From Pseudomonas libanensis (GTDB taxonomy: Bacteria; Pseudomonadota; Gammaproteobacteria; Pseudomonadales; Pseudomonadaceae): DNA of 64,000 nt. Location of the stretch: the NCBI RefSeq assembly GCF_001439685.1, contig NZ_JYLH01000004.1:1-64000 (forward strand), given 5' to 3'. Below the pieces are notes generated by a model. The model had not been told where the DNA came from. It did not search any database and saw only the letters and a list, made by a program, of their open reading frames with translations. Position numbers and translations under genes: made by a program. Every line of letters begins with the position of its first letter. Position 1 is the first letter of the stretch. Below, piece after piece: positions 8,632-17,492 of the stretch.

Positions 8632-8934
8632 TCATTGACCTCTCAGGGCATCGAGAACCTCTTTTGCCCGCTTGATTCCTCGTTTCTGGTCGGTTTTATC
8701 GCTCCCCCACAACATCAGGTAAGCGGTGATGCCCGTGCGCACAAAGTAAATCCTGTAACCGGGCCCGACAAACACACGCATTTCACTCAAGCCATCGCCT
8801 ACAGGCTGGCAATCGCCAAAGTTGTTTTCTTCGGCTCGATCCAGGCGGACCAGCACAGCCGTTTTCCCCCAGACATCCTTCATACCGTCGAGCCATGTAT
8901 CGAACTCAGGCGTCCTGCCGATCGTATTGGTCAC
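8632..8934 (-). CDS. RelE/ParE-superfamily toxin (HigB/HI1419-like)
   Basis: A 100-residue toxin of the phage Gp49/HI1419 group. Characteristic segments are FDTWLDGMKD near the N-terminus, the GDCQPVGDGLSEMRVFVGPGYRIYF strand region (residues about 40-66) and the C-terminal LMLWGSDKTDQKRGIKRA. Such proteins are usually ribosome-dependent mRNA interferases. The start is a GTG at 8934, supported by the family's N-terminal IGRTPEF position; there is no strong Shine-Dalgarno sequence. It is the first gene of a two-gene toxin-antitoxin operon. Confidence 0.85.
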   Translation of the reverse strand: MTNTIGRTPEFDTWLDGMKDVWGKTAVLVRLDRAEENNFGDCQPVGDGLSEMRVFVGPGYRIYFVRTGITAYLMLWGSDKTDQKRGIKRAKEVLDALRGQ

Positions 8935-8944
8935 AGAGTCACAT

Positions 8945-8960
8945 GTAGCCTACTGGCTAC
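8945..8960. promoter_or_regulatory. Probable autoregulatory operator of the toxin-antitoxin operon
   Basis: GTAGCCTACTGGCTAC is a perfect 6-bp inverted repeat with a 4-base centre, 10 bp upstream of the toxin start. This is the usual place for an antitoxin operator. Confidence 0.45.
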
Positions 8961-9149
8961 TCCTTGTAGATGCCAGTGAATTTTTAATGGCGGCGCGCAC
9001 CGCAAGAAAAAATCCTAGTCCAGCCCCCGCGCAGGCAGCCGAGCATTACTATTAGCGCTTGTGTCCCCTGCATCCAGAGCACCTGATCGGGCATCGAGCC
9101 GAGGGGCAGCGGGCTCTACCCTCCCACCCCAACATCGGAAGCGCTCTCC

Positions 9150-9761
9150 ATGAAGCTACCTGAGATCAGTACATTCATTGCTCAATGGCCCTCCCTTGGC
9201 CTGACGCAGCCTGCCGCCTGGCGGGTGTCTCAAGACTGCGAAAACCAGGTTATGGCCTTACTGTCACGCCTGGGCACGGGCTACCGACGCCACGGAAATT
9301 GTGCCATCCACGAAAGCGCCATTGTCGAAGAAGGCGCTGTGCTGAAGGGGCCAATCATCATCGGTGAAGGCTCATTCGTAGCCGCAGGCGCCTATCTGCG
9401 TGGCGGCGTTTATCTGGGCAAAAATTGCATCGTGGGCCCAAGCTGCGAACTGAAAAGCACCTTCATGCTTGCCGCGAGCAAGCTGGCGCACTTCAATTTT
9501 GTCGGCGACTCGTTGATAGGCGAAGGCGTCAATATTGAAGCCGGGGCGATCATCGCCAATTACCGTAACGAACTGGATGGGGCGGCTATCAAGATTCGCT
9601 ATGCAGACAATGTGATCGAGACAGGGGTAAACAAATTTGGTGCCTTGGTAGGCGACGGCTGCAAAATCGGCGCGAATGCCGTCATTGCTCCAGGCGCAAT
9701 GTTAGAGCCAAACAGCCATGTTCCGCGCTTGGGGTTGATTGACCAGTTCGCCTACGAATAG
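9150..9761 (+). CDS. Left-handed beta-helix (hexapeptide) acyltransferase-like protein
   Basis: A 203-residue protein with consecutive hexapeptide turns from about residue 50 onward (AIHESAIVEEGAVLKGPIII, then EGSFVAAGAYLRGGVYLGKN and GDGCKIGANAVIAPGAML). These turns build a left-handed parallel beta-helix as in LpxA, GlmU and other acyl- or nucleotidyl-linked transferases. A short helical N-terminus (residues 1-40) precedes the helix. The His in KLAHFNFVGDS is in the position of the catalytic His in LpxA/GlmU-type enzymes. The substrate cannot be told. It stands alone, divergent from the toxin-antitoxin operon. Confidence 0.75.
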   Translation: MKLPEISTFIAQWPSLGLTQPAAWRVSQDCENQVMALLSRLGTGYRRHGNCAIHESAIVEEGAVLKGPIIIGEGSFVAAGAYLRGGVYLGKNCIVGPSCELKSTFMLAASKLAHFNFVGDSLIGEGVNIEAGAIIANYRNELDGAAIKIRYADNVIETGVNKFGALVGDGCKIGANAVIAPGAMLEPNSHVPRLGLIDQFAYE

Positions 9762-10097
9762 CGACAACCTGTAGACATGTCCTACAGCGCGCTGCACCAC
9801 CTTGCTCCGTTGCCTACAGTTGCGTCAGAATCCGCCGGCTTGTGCGCTTGGATGGGTGTCTCTAAGGTGGCTCGGTCGCTGACAACTCAGTGATCGGGTT
9901 TAGTAGCCCGAGTGACAACATAAAGTGCATGAGCCTCATCGATCAGATGTTCTTGTCTGTGCTTGATGGTGGCTGTGCGCAGGGCGCCCTCGGGCGCGCC
10001 GGCTTTGTGTGTTTCCCCGGTCTACTAACCTGCGTACAGCCGCCACCCTTTCGTTTAGTAGCGAAGAGGTGTTGGCCCTAAAACAGGTACAACACAC
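9762..10097 (+). promoter_or_regulatory. Structured leader upstream of the DUF6124-type gene
   Basis: 336 bp without a gene, with two strong RNA-type hairpins. CTCGGTCGCTGA (9871-9882) pairs with TCAGTGATCGGG (9887-9898): 12 pairs, 3 of them G-U, around the loop CAAC. GGTGGCTGTGCGCAG (9968-9982) pairs with CTGCGTACAGCCGCC (10030-10044): 15 pairs, 2 of them G-U. All wobbles are G-U only when read on the plus strand, so the transcript runs toward the small gene. TTTAGTAG occurs at 9899-9906 and 10054-10061, and its complement CTACTAA at 10022-10028, so two exclusive pairings are possible. No named RNA family is recognised. Confidence 0.55.
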
Positions 10098-10403
10098 ATG
10101 TATAAATTCACACCTAACCCTCCAAACGATCCAAACCTCAAGCTTGATCACGCATCCCTTAACAGCCACGCCGAACCACCTCCCTCACCGCTGTTCAGCG
10201 TTGCCGACGACGCCAGCAACGAAATGCTCATCGCCAACAGCTACGAAACCTTTTCCTCGGTGACAGCGTTATTGCTTGACCTGTCGGATGAACTGACAGG
10301 CAAACAGCGCGATGTCGCGTTGGCGATTCATCAACTGAGTGAATTGGGGGTTTTGTTGGTGGACAAATTGATGGCGAGGGAAAGTGCTTCAACGGTTAGC
10401 TAG
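10098..10403 (+). CDS. Small DUF6124/DUF3077-type protein
   Basis: A 101-residue soluble protein of a family common, often in several copies, in Pseudomonas and without known function. It begins MYKFTPNPPNDPN, typical of the family, has a Pro-rich linker (residues about 22-32) and then a helical part (ANSYETFSSVTALLLDLSDEL, then LAIHQLSELGVLLVDKLMARE). The Shine-Dalgarno signal is weak, and the gene follows a long structured leader, so translational control is plausible. No neighbour suggests a role. Confidence 0.75.
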   Translation: MYKFTPNPPNDPNLKLDHASLNSHAEPPPSPLFSVADDASNEMLIANSYETFSSVTALLLDLSDELTGKQRDVALAIHQLSELGVLLVDKLMARESASTVS

Positions 10404-10579
10404 TCTTGCAGCCATCGGGTAGACCGCCGCGTCGTCATGATCGACTTCACGACGACTCGGCAGCGCCTAGGCGCCGGTCAGGCCCTCGGAGCCTGGCGGG
10501 CGCCCTTTCTCTTGGACCCTCTACCTGAACCGGCCGTTTCAGGTCATGCTGCGCCCTCCCTTTCAAGGACGAAAAAAGC

Positions 10580-11608
10580 ATGAAAGCCCGCCTCGCCGCT
10601 CTGCTGCTGATGTGCCTGACCGCTCCCGCATTCGCCGCTGACGACCCCATCGGTTTCCAAACCACCACCCTGCCCGACACCCTTAACAACCGCCCGTTGG
10701 AAATGGCTGTGTGGTACCCCGCCGCCGCCACTGCCAAACCCAAGCTCATCGCCGACAATGTGGTGTTCATCGGCGTGCTGGCGGTTGCGGATGCGGCGCC
10801 GACGCCAGGTAAGCATCCTTTGGTGGTGCTCTCCCACGGCTACGGTGGCAATTGGGGCAAACAGGCGTGGCTGGCCAGTGCATTGGCGCAGCAGGGTTAT
10901 ATCGTGGCGGCGGTCAACCACCCGGGCACTACCAGCCAGGATCGCAGCGCCCAGGCCGCTGCGCAGTTATGGCAGCGGCCCAGGGATCTGAGCCGGGCCA
11001 TCGATGCGCTGCTGGCGCAGCCCGAGCCATTCGGTGCGGTGGATAACGGCCGGATCGCTCTGGTGGGTCATTCCCTGGGGGGCTGGACGGTGATGGAGAC
11101 GGCCGGTGCACGTTTTGATCCGGCGCTGTTTGCACGGGACTGCAGCGCCCATCCGACGCTGGTCGCCTGTACCGCCTACCGCGAGATGAACCCTGAAGGC
11201 GCTCCGAACGGGAAGGAGCAAGTGGCCGCCGATTTGAGCGACAAACGTGTCAGCGCCGTGGTGTCTTTGGACCTGGGCCTGTCGCGCGGGTTTACCGATG
11301 CGAGCCTGGCGGCGCTGCCGGTGCCCGCACTGGTGATCGCCGCCGGCGCGCCATCAGCGGATTTGCCGGCGCAAATGGAATCGGCCGACATGGCCAAGCG
11401 GCTGCCAAAAGCCTCGACGCAGTACGTGGAGATCCGCGACGCCAGCCATTTCAGTTTTATGTCCCAATGCAAACCGGGCGCGGCGGCGATCCTCGACGCC
11501 GATGTGCCCGGCGATGGCATTATTTGCCAGGACGGCGAGGATGCGCGGCCACGCCCTGTGATTCAGCAGCAGGTGATCACGTTAATCAGCGAGTTCCTGG
11601 CACGCTGA
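10580..11608 (+). CDS. Secreted alpha/beta hydrolase (dienelactone-hydrolase-like)
   Basis: A periplasmic or secreted serine hydrolase of 342 residues. MKARLAALLLMCLTAPAFA is a clear Sec signal with cleavage before ADD. The nucleophile elbow is GHSLGG (residues about 164-169), and the HGYGGN loop upstream forms the oxyanion hole. The late DASHFSF segment carries the catalytic His. The fold resembles the PAF-acetylhydrolase/dienelactone hydrolase group. AAGGA precedes the ATG. A MocR-type regulator gene starts 23 bp downstream in the same direction and may be co-transcribed. Substrate unknown. Confidence 0.82.
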   Translation: MKARLAALLLMCLTAPAFAADDPIGFQTTTLPDTLNNRPLEMAVWYPAAATAKPKLIADNVVFIGVLAVADAAPTPGKHPLVVLSHGYGGNWGKQAWLASALAQQGYIVAAVNHPGTTSQDRSAQAAAQLWQRPRDLSRAIDALLAQPEPFGAVDNGRIALVGHSLGGWTVMETAGARFDPALFARDCSAHPTLVACTAYREMNPEGAPNGKEQVAADLSDKRVSAVVSLDLGLSRGFTDASLAALPVPALVIAAGAPSADLPAQMESADMAKRLPKASTQYVEIRDASHFSFMSQCKPGAAAILDADVPGDGIICQDGEDARPRPVIQQQVITLISEFLAR

Positions 11609-11631
11609 ACCATTAATCCAGGACCACGGCG

Positions 11632-13026
11632 ATGAATAGCGGCAAATCATCCACCTTCGCTTATCAGGCGGTGTACCGCTACCTCATCGAGTTGATCGAG
11701 GCCTGCCCTGCCGACGGCGCACGTAAATTGCCGTCCCTGCGCGAACTGGCCCAGCGCCTGGGCGTGTCGGTGTCGACCACCAAGTACGCCTATGCATTAC
11801 TCGAAGACGAAGGGCGGATCCAGGCCAGGCCCAAGCTGGGGTATTTCATCAAGCCGAGCCCGGCTCCCGCGCTCTCCCAAAGTTCATCCCCTTTGCTCGA
11901 CCAGGTCTTCGCCAACGCACGCCAACCCGGCATGCTGGCCCTGAGCAGCGACGCGCCAGCGATGCTGCTGTCGCTGGAGCAGCCTTTGTTGATGCTGGAG
12001 CGTGAACTGACCCGGCAGTACCCGCGCTCACTGGCGCCGCTGTATCTGCCAATGGGCGAGCCCGAGTTGCGCGCCGCGTTGGCCGAACGTTACAGCCGCT
12101 CCACGGAGCACTACTGGCAGGCCGACCAGGTCTATATCGGCTCGGACCTGCACAGTGTGTTGGAGGTCTCGCTCAATGCCCTGGAACTGGCCGGCACGCT
12201 CGCGCTGGTGGAGTCCCCCTGTTCGTGGGCGATCCTGCGGCAATTACAGGCGGCGAAGATCCGCGTGATCGAGATGCCGCTCGGCGCGGATGGACGTTTC
12301 GACCTGGACGCTTTGGATGCGCTGCTCAAGCGTGAGCCGATCCGTCTGGCGGTGTTGTCGTCGACGGTGAATATGCCCCAGGGCGGCGTGGTACCGCCAC
12401 AGGACAAAAAGCAGATCTGCCAGTGGTTAGCCAAGCGCGATATCTGGCTGTTCGAAAACGATACCTACGGCGAGCTGTACTTTGGCCCGCAACCGGAGCG
12501 TTATCGTGACTATGCCGACCCGCAGAAACTGCTGGTGTTTTCGACCTTCGACAAAGTCATCGGCTCGGAGGCGCCCTACGGCTATGTGCTGTGTCGCAAT
12601 GCCGGGGCGCCGTTGCAGCGGCTGTTTCTGGAGCGCGGTTTTCGCCTCTCGCCGATCCGCCAGAAAGCCATTGCCAGGCTGTTCACGACCCAACGTCTCG
12701 ACGCTCACCTGAAGGCGTTGCGGGCACTGTTGCTGGAGCGCATGACGCAGCTCAAAGCCTTGCTGCACACCCATGGCGATGACCTATGGCGCGTGGTCGC
12801 CCCCCACGGTGGCGCAAGCTTTTGGCTGGAGGCCACACGCCCCGTGCAGATGCGCCAAGTGTTCGCGCACTTGCTAAGCCAGCGTGTCGTCATCGCCCCC
12901 GGCGAGCTGTTCAGCCAGCAAGGCGCCTGGTCTCATCACCTGCGCCTGAGCTACACACTCGACTGGAGCAAGGACATTGCCCAGGCTGTCAAGCAACTGG
13001 CCCAGGCGCTGCGTCAAAGCCCATAG
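11632..13026 (+). CDS. MocR/PdxR-type regulator (GntR HTH fused to aminotransferase)
   Basis: A 464-residue fusion of an N-terminal GntR winged helix (residues about 10-78; [20 protein letters not shown]) and a C-terminal fold-type-I aminotransferase domain. The PLP lysine is in [15 protein letters not shown], and the substrate-side Asn-Asp pair is in [10 protein letters not shown]. Members sense PLP or amino compounds and control vitamin B6, GABA or taurine genes. Its 3' end overlaps the convergent panB gene by 13 bp. The target is unknown; the neighbouring hydrolase is the simplest candidate. Confidence 0.87.
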   Translation: MNSGKSSTFAYQAVYRYLIELIEACPADGARKLPSLRELAQRLGVSVSTTKYAYALLEDEGRIQARPKLGYFIKPSPAPALSQSSSPLLDQVFANARQPGMLALSSDAPAMLLSLEQPLLMLERELTRQYPRSLAPLYLPMGEPELRAALAERYSRSTEHYWQADQVYIGSDLHSVLEVSLNALELAGTLALVESPCSWAILRQLQAAKIRVIEMPLGADGRFDLDALDALLKREPIRLAVLSSTVNMPQGGVVPPQDKKQICQWLAKRDIWLFENDTYGELYFGPQPERYRDYADPQKLLVFSTFDKVIGSEAPYGYVLCRNAGAPLQRLFLERGFRLSPIRQKAIARLFTTQRLDAHLKALRALLLERMTQLKALLHTHGDDLWRVVAPHGGASFWLEATRPVQMRQVFAHLLSQRVVIAPGELFSQQGAWSHHLRLSYTLDWSKDIAQAVKQLAQALRQSP

Positions 13027-13829
13027 CAGTGCCGGTCTTCGGGAAAACGCCCGTGGCGCACATCGTCGGCAAAACGCTCGCAGGCATCACGAATCACCGC
13101 ACCGACATCCGCATATTGCTTGACGAAGCGCGGCGTCGCGCCGCCGCCCAGGCCCAGCACGTCCTCGGTAACAAGCACCTGGCCGTCACATGCCGGCGAT
13201 GCACCGATACCAATCGTGGGTTTGCTTGAGTCCAGGGTGATCTGGCGCGCCACGCCCTCGGCCACGCCCTCCAGCAGCAGGCTGAAAGCACCGGCCTCCA
13301 GATTGGCGCGGGCATCTGCCGCAATCACTGCGGCGGTTTCAGGCGTAAGCCCCTGGGCCTTGAACCCACCCATCACATTGACAAACTGCGGCATCAGCCC
13401 CACATGGGCCATCACCGGAATACCCCGTGCCACCAGAAACTCGACTGTGCTCGCCAACGCCTGGTTGGCCTCCAACTTGACCGCATCGCAACCGGTACGC
13501 GCCAGCACCTGGGCACAATTGCGAAACGCCTGCTCATGGGATTCCTGGTAACTGCCAAACGGCATATCGGCGATCACACAGGCCAAACGGGTACTGTCGA
13601 CCACCGCCCGGGTGTGGCCGATGATTTCTTCGAGCTGCATGCTCAAGGTCGAGGCGCGGCCATAGCCGACCATGGCGGTGGAGTCACCGATCAGGATGAA
13701 GTCGACAATCGGATCGATCAGCTTGGCGATAGCGCTGGAATACGCGGTGAGGGAGACGATTTTCTGCTGGCCCTTCATGGCAACCAGTTGGGGGATGGTG
13801 GTGCGTTTAGTGCGGGTATGGATACTCAT
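13014..13829 (-). CDS. panB: 3-methyl-2-oxobutanoate hydroxymethyltransferase (PanB)
   Basis: A 271-residue PanB that transfers a hydroxymethyl group from methylene-tetrahydrofolate to ketoisovalerate, the first pantothenate step. The magnesium ligands are the Asp of [12 protein letters not shown] and of [10 protein letters not shown]. The catalytic Lys is in AVKLEAN and the Glu in LLEGVAE. The length is normal. The gene stands alone without panC or panD, which usually accompany the main copy, so this may be a second, accessory PanB. It converges with a MocR regulator. Confidence 0.9.
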   Translation of the reverse strand: MSIHTRTKRTTIPQLVAMKGQQKIVSLTAYSSAIAKLIDPIVDFILIGDSTAMVGYGRASTLSMQLEEIIGHTRAVVDSTRLACVIADMPFGSYQESHEQAFRNCAQVLARTGCDAVKLEANQALASTVEFLVARGIPVMAHVGLMPQFVNVMGGFKAQGLTPETAAVIAADARANLEAGAFSLLLEGVAEGVARQITLDSSKPTIGIGASPACDGQVLVTEDVLGLGGGATPRFVKQYADVGAVIRDACERFADDVRHGRFPEDRHCYGL

Positions 13830-13982
13830 CGGGGGCTTCCGTTTGCGCTGGATACCCGACCTGATTATTGGTAAAACCCAGCCCCGTTCAATGCACAGAT
13901 GGCCGCTAAAAAGCGACCCAGGGCCCAGTCACATTTGTTGAAACTGGTATCATCCGCGCCTTTCCCTCTCAGGCACCGCGAC

Positions 13983-14153
13983 ATGAACCGCCAGAAAAAA
14001 CTCCAGCAACTCTTCAAGGCCAAAGCCAAAAAGGCCAGTGCCAAGCTGGCGCCCAAAAGCAAAGATAAATACATCAGCAAGGCCGACCGTTTGAAGCTGG
14101 AGACCGAGGCCGATGAAAGCCCTGTCACGTCCCCCGAGACGCCTGCTGAATAA
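13983..14153 (+). CDS. Small basic DUF2986-type protein
   Basis: A 56-residue, Lys-rich protein (MNRQKKLQQLFKAKAKKASA, then KLAPKSKDKYISKADRLK) matching the DUF2986 family of Gammaproteobacteria, of unknown function. The ATG at 13983 gives the family-typical start; the frame is open further upstream. The 3' end overlaps the convergent AraC-type gene by 29 bp. Charge suggests nucleic-acid or ribosome contact, which is inference. Confidence 0.7.
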   Translation: MNRQKKLQQLFKAKAKKASAKLAPKSKDKYISKADRLKLETEADESPVTSPETPAE

Positions 14154-15120
14154 GGCGCACCGCTGAAGGGGTGGCCGCTTCATATTTGCCCCAGATACGC
14201 CGTAGATGCCGCGCCGAACCAAAGCCTGCGCGCTCGGCGACAGTTTCTATGGCCAGGTCAGATTCGGTCAGCAATTCGCGGGCCACGGCCAGACGCAGGC
14301 GGTGCAGGTAATCCAGCGGGCTGATTCCTACGTGCTCCTGGAACAAGCGCCCCAGGTGGCGGCTGCCGGTACAGGCCAGGGCCGCCATGCGAGTTACGGT
14401 CCAGGCCTCACAGGGCGCTGCGGCGATGGCGTCCTGCACCCGATGCACCGCCGGGTGCAGGTGATTACGCCCGGTTATCCAGGGTGACAACTGCGGGTCG
14501 CTGCCGCTGCGGCGCAGGTACACCACCATGTCCCGCGCCACGGCACAGGCCAGCCGTGGTCCGGCCAGCTCGGCAACCAGGTGCAGCATCAGGTCGATAC
14601 CGGCCGTGACACCGGCGCTGCAACTGACCGGGCCATCGGTCACGTACAGGCGGTTTTCCAGCACCCGAGCCTTGGGCGCCATGGCTTGCAAAGTGGCGCA
14701 CAACGAGTGGTGCGTGGTGCATTGGCGCCCATCGAGCAACCCGGCCCTGGCGGCACTCAATGCGCCGGCGCATACGCACACCAGGCGTTCCGCCGAGGGC
14801 GCGAAGACGCTTTGCAGCCATTGGGTCAGGTGGTTGCTGGCCGACTCGAAAGCTTGCTGGTGCGCCTTGTCGACCTTCATCGTGGAACCCACCAATACCA
14901 CCAGAGTGCCGGGGGCCAGGGTCGGTGGCAGTGGCGCCAACCCTGTCAGTGGCAAGCCGATGGACGTGTGCAGTGACGTCACCGGACTGGCGTACTGCAA
15001 GTCGAAATCCACAGCTGCCGGATCATCGACTTGCGCGGCCAGGCGCAGCACTTCGGCAGGCCCTGCCAGGTCGAGCATCAGCACGTTTGGCAATAGCACG
15101 AACAGCACCGGCACGCTCAT
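14125..15120 (-). CDS. GlxA-family AraC regulator with DJ-1/PfpI domain
   Basis: A 331-residue regulator. Residues about 4-180 form the DJ-1/PfpI-like domain with the elbow LVCVCAGALSAARAG. The C-terminal 100 residues form the AraC double helix-turn-helix (MAALACTGSRHLGRLFQEHV, then LAIETVAERAGFGSARHLRR). It lies 4 bp behind an isochorismatase-fold hydrolase gene on the same strand, a frequent pairing, so it probably controls that operon in response to a small nitrogen-containing or stress metabolite. Confidence 0.88.
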   Translation of the reverse strand: MSVPVLFVLLPNVLMLDLAGPAEVLRLAAQVDDPAAVDFDLQYASPVTSLHTSIGLPLTGLAPLPPTLAPGTLVVLVGSTMKVDKAHQQAFESASNHLTQWLQSVFAPSAERLVCVCAGALSAARAGLLDGRQCTTHHSLCATLQAMAPKARVLENRLYVTDGPVSCSAGVTAGIDLMLHLVAELAGPRLACAVARDMVVYLRRSGSDPQLSPWITGRNHLHPAVHRVQDAIAAAPCEAWTVTRMAALACTGSRHLGRLFQEHVGISPLDYLHRLRLAVARELLTESDLAIETVAERAGFGSARHLRRIWGKYEAATPSAVRLIQQASRGT

Positions 15121-15124
15121 TGAC

Positions 15125-15667
15125 TCACCCCGCCAGGGCCTGGGCGACCGTCACAATGCGCGCGAATCGGTCATCCAGGACCAGCTCCGTGCGTTGGCGA
15201 ATCTCAGCCGGCGTGTAGACCCGGCCGCTATGCACATGGGTCATCGGGAAGGTCAGCGTCGCCTCGCTGACAAAATCCACCGTAAAGCCGCTGTCCGAAG
15301 CCTGCCGCGTGGTGGTCTCGCAGCATTGCTCGGTGCGAATGCCGCTGATGATCAGCGTGGTGACGCCCATCTCCGTCAGGCGAGCAGCCAGTGGCGTACC
15401 GGCAAAGGCACTGTGGTAGCGCTTGTGGATCACCAACTGCGGATTGATCGACAACTCGCTCAATGCCCTGACGTTGCCCGATTGCATGGAGAAATGCCCC
15501 TGGTCTTCAACATGGAAGACTTGTATCACCGGGATGCCCTGCTGAACACAACCATCAATGAGGGCCTGCTGTTTTTCCAGATAATCGGGCAGGTCATTTT
15601 CGGACCAATAGGTTGAATGCCGGAACGAATGCTGGGCGTCGATCACGATCAGGGCTTTACGGCTCAT
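15125..15667 (-). CDS. Isochorismatase-family cysteine hydrolase
   Basis: A 180-residue cysteine hydrolase of the isochorismatase/nicotinamidase fold. The catalytic triad is Asp10 (ALIVIDAQ), the Lys of VIHKRYHSAF and a Cys in IRTEQCCETTTR. The usual cis-peptide motif is in the SGIRT region. Substrates in this family include amides and vinyl ethers; none can be assigned. It is the first gene of an operon with the GlxA-type regulator. Confidence 0.88.
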   Translation of the reverse strand: MSRKALIVIDAQHSFRHSTYWSENDLPDYLEKQQALIDGCVQQGIPVIQVFHVEDQGHFSMQSGNVRALSELSINPQLVIHKRYHSAFAGTPLAARLTEMGVTTLIISGIRTEQCCETTTRQASDSGFTVDFVSEATLTFPMTHVHSGRVYTPAEIRQRTELVLDDRFARIVTVAQALAG

Positions 15668-15757
15668 GGGTTGTCCTTGTGGCTTGTATCAGTGGCTGAA
15701 CGATGCAGCCAGGGTATGGACAACACACTTCGCACGACAGACACGCGACGGACTACT

Positions 15758-16291
15758 TCAGGACGGATTCGGACATGCTACCGACCAGGCCATGGCGCAT
15801 CGGCTACCAGGTTCGAAACCATGGGCATACTCATCCGCCAGGAGATTTTCCAGACGCTGATCGGTATAGGGCTCAAAGCCCAGGCGCCGATAGAACGGGG
15901 CATTCCACGGTACCTGCAGGAAAGTGGTCAGCGTCACCGCCTGCAGGTGCCGAGCACGTGCATGGCCCATCGCCGTTTCCATCAACTTGCGGCCCCAGCC
16001 TTGGCCTTGCAGCGGCTGGGCCACCGACACTTCATGGATATGCAAGTCGTCACCGACAGACTCTGCGCTGAGGAAGCCTTGGGGCTGGCCGTGTTCATCA
16101 ACCACTACCCAACAGGTCATCAAGGCGATCCATTGCCGATGGCGCTCGACGCTGATCGGCGCGGCATCCGCCAGCCAGCCCAGCCCCTCGATTGCCCGGA
16201 ACGCTTGGGCGGCAGAGCGCTCGATGGCGGGCAATAGCCCGGCATCCTCCGTGCGCGCCAAGCGAAGGTGGGCGGGCCGCTCAGCACCCAC
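15758..16291 (-). CDS. GNAT-family N-acetyltransferase
   Basis: A 177-residue acetyltransferase. The acetyl-CoA-binding motif A is QPLQGQGWGRKLMETAM (QxxGxG/A form), preceded by the beta4 strand LHIHEVSV and followed by the NAPFYRRLGFEPY motif B. The start is a GTG that overlaps the 3' end of the YeeE/YedE gene by 11 bp, so the two are translationally coupled. The acceptor substrate is unknown. Confidence 0.87.
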   Translation of the reverse strand: MGAERPAHLRLARTEDAGLLPAIERSAAQAFRAIEGLGWLADAAPISVERHRQWIALMTCWVVVDEHGQPQGFLSAESVGDDLHIHEVSVAQPLQGQGWGRKLMETAMGHARARHLQAVTLTTFLQVPWNAPFYRRLGFEPYTDQRLENLLADEYAHGFEPGSRCAMAWSVACPNPS

Positions 16292-17492
16292 TCAAGGCCA
16301 CCTGGGGCCGTTCGCCCGCAAAGAAAAACGGGCGCAGACGCACGCCTACGCTGTTGCCGATAAATGCCGCCACCAGCCACACCCAACCATGCAGGCTGCC
16401 CGAAGCGATGCCGCTGAAATAGGCGCCGATGTTGCAGCCGTAGGCCAGGCGCGAACCATAACCGAGCATCAGGCCGCCGATCACAGCCGCAATCAACGAG
16501 CGCGCCGGAATATTCAGGCTGGGCGCGAAACGCCCGGCCAGGCCAGCAGCCAGCAGCGCGCCGAGAACAATGCCGATATCCATGACGCTGGTAATGTCTT
16601 CCCATACCGGCGCGGCCAGCGCCTTGGCATTGCCCGGCATCTGCCAGAACGCCCAACTCGCCACATCCACGCCCAGCCCACTCGCCGCCTTGGCGCCCCA
16701 CAGCGCGAACGCCGAGGTAATGCCCCACGGCCGCCCGGCCAGGGCCAGGGTGGCGTAGTTGAGCAATGCCAGGCCAATGGCGCCCCACACCAACGGCCAA
16801 GGCCCACGCAGGAAGCGCCTCAGGCCTTGGTGCTCGCTGTGCACGCCTTGTTCAAGCTGGCCATGGCGGCGTTTTTCCAGGCGCACCGTGACCAGCGCAA
16901 TCAACGCAAACAGCGCCAGGCTCAGGACCAACGCCGGCAATACACCGAAACTCTTGACGATGGACACCGCGGGGAACGACGGCAACGCAAACCACCAATC
17001 GACATGATGGGTGGCGATCAACGAACCACAGATAAAGAACAGCAGCGTCACCAGCATGCGCGCATTGCCGCCGCCCACGGTGAACAAAGTGCCCGATGCA
17101 CAGCCGCCGCCCAATTGCATGCCGATCCCGAAGATAAACGCCCCGAACACCACCGACACCCCGGCCGGCGCCACCAGCCCGGCCACCGGCTGGCCGAACA
17201 AGGTGCCCGCCCCGAGCGCCGGGAAAAACAGCACCACCGCCACCGCCAGCATCACCATCTGCGCACGCAAGCCAGCGCCACGCCGGTCATTGATAAATAC
17301 GCGCCAGGCCGAGGTGAAACCGAAGGCGGCGTGGTACAGCGTCAGGCCCAGTGCGGCGCCGACAACCAGCAGCAACACCTGGCGTGCGCCGACCATGTTT
17401 TGCAGGAACAGGGCGCCCGCCACCAGGATGACAAAGGCTATCAGTGGCGCGGCAGGCTTGCGTGCAGGCGTCAGGGAAAGGGAGGTGCTCAT
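16281..17492 (-). CDS. YeeE/YedE-family (TsuA-like) sulphur-compound transporter
   Basis: An inner-membrane protein of 403 residues with about ten hydrophobic helices. It shows the two repeated signature loops of the family, GMQLGGGCASGTLFTVGGG (residues about 120-138) and YGSRLAYGCNIGAYFSGIASG near the end. Their Cys residues relay thiosulphate in characterised TsuA-type members. The ATG at 17492 removes a spurious upstream extension that runs into the repeats. It is followed by the overlapping GNAT gene. Confidence 0.87.
   Translation of the reverse strand: MSTSLSLTPARKPAAPLIAFVILVAGALFLQNMVGARQVLLLVVGAALGLTLYHAAFGFTSAWRVFINDRRGAGLRAQMVMLAVAVVLFFPALGAGTLFGQPVAGLVAPAGVSVVFGAFIFGIGMQLGGGCASGTLFTVGGGNARMLVTLLFFICGSLIATHHVDWWFALPSFPAVSIVKSFGVLPALVLSLALFALIALVTVRLEKRRHGQLEQGVHSEHQGLRRFLRGPWPLVWGAIGLALLNYATLALAGRPWGITSAFALWGAKAASGLGVDVASWAFWQMPGNAKALAAPVWEDITSVMDIGIVLGALLAAGLAGRFAPSLNIPARSLIAAVIGGLMLGYGSRLAYGCNIGAYFSGIASGSLHGWVWLVAAFIGNSVGVRLRPFFFAGERPQVALSGC

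Noticed and set aside
9868..10097. Retron-like msr/msd element suggested by the stable stems
   Set aside because: No reverse transcriptase gene is adjacent; the stems are better explained as a leader of the small gene.
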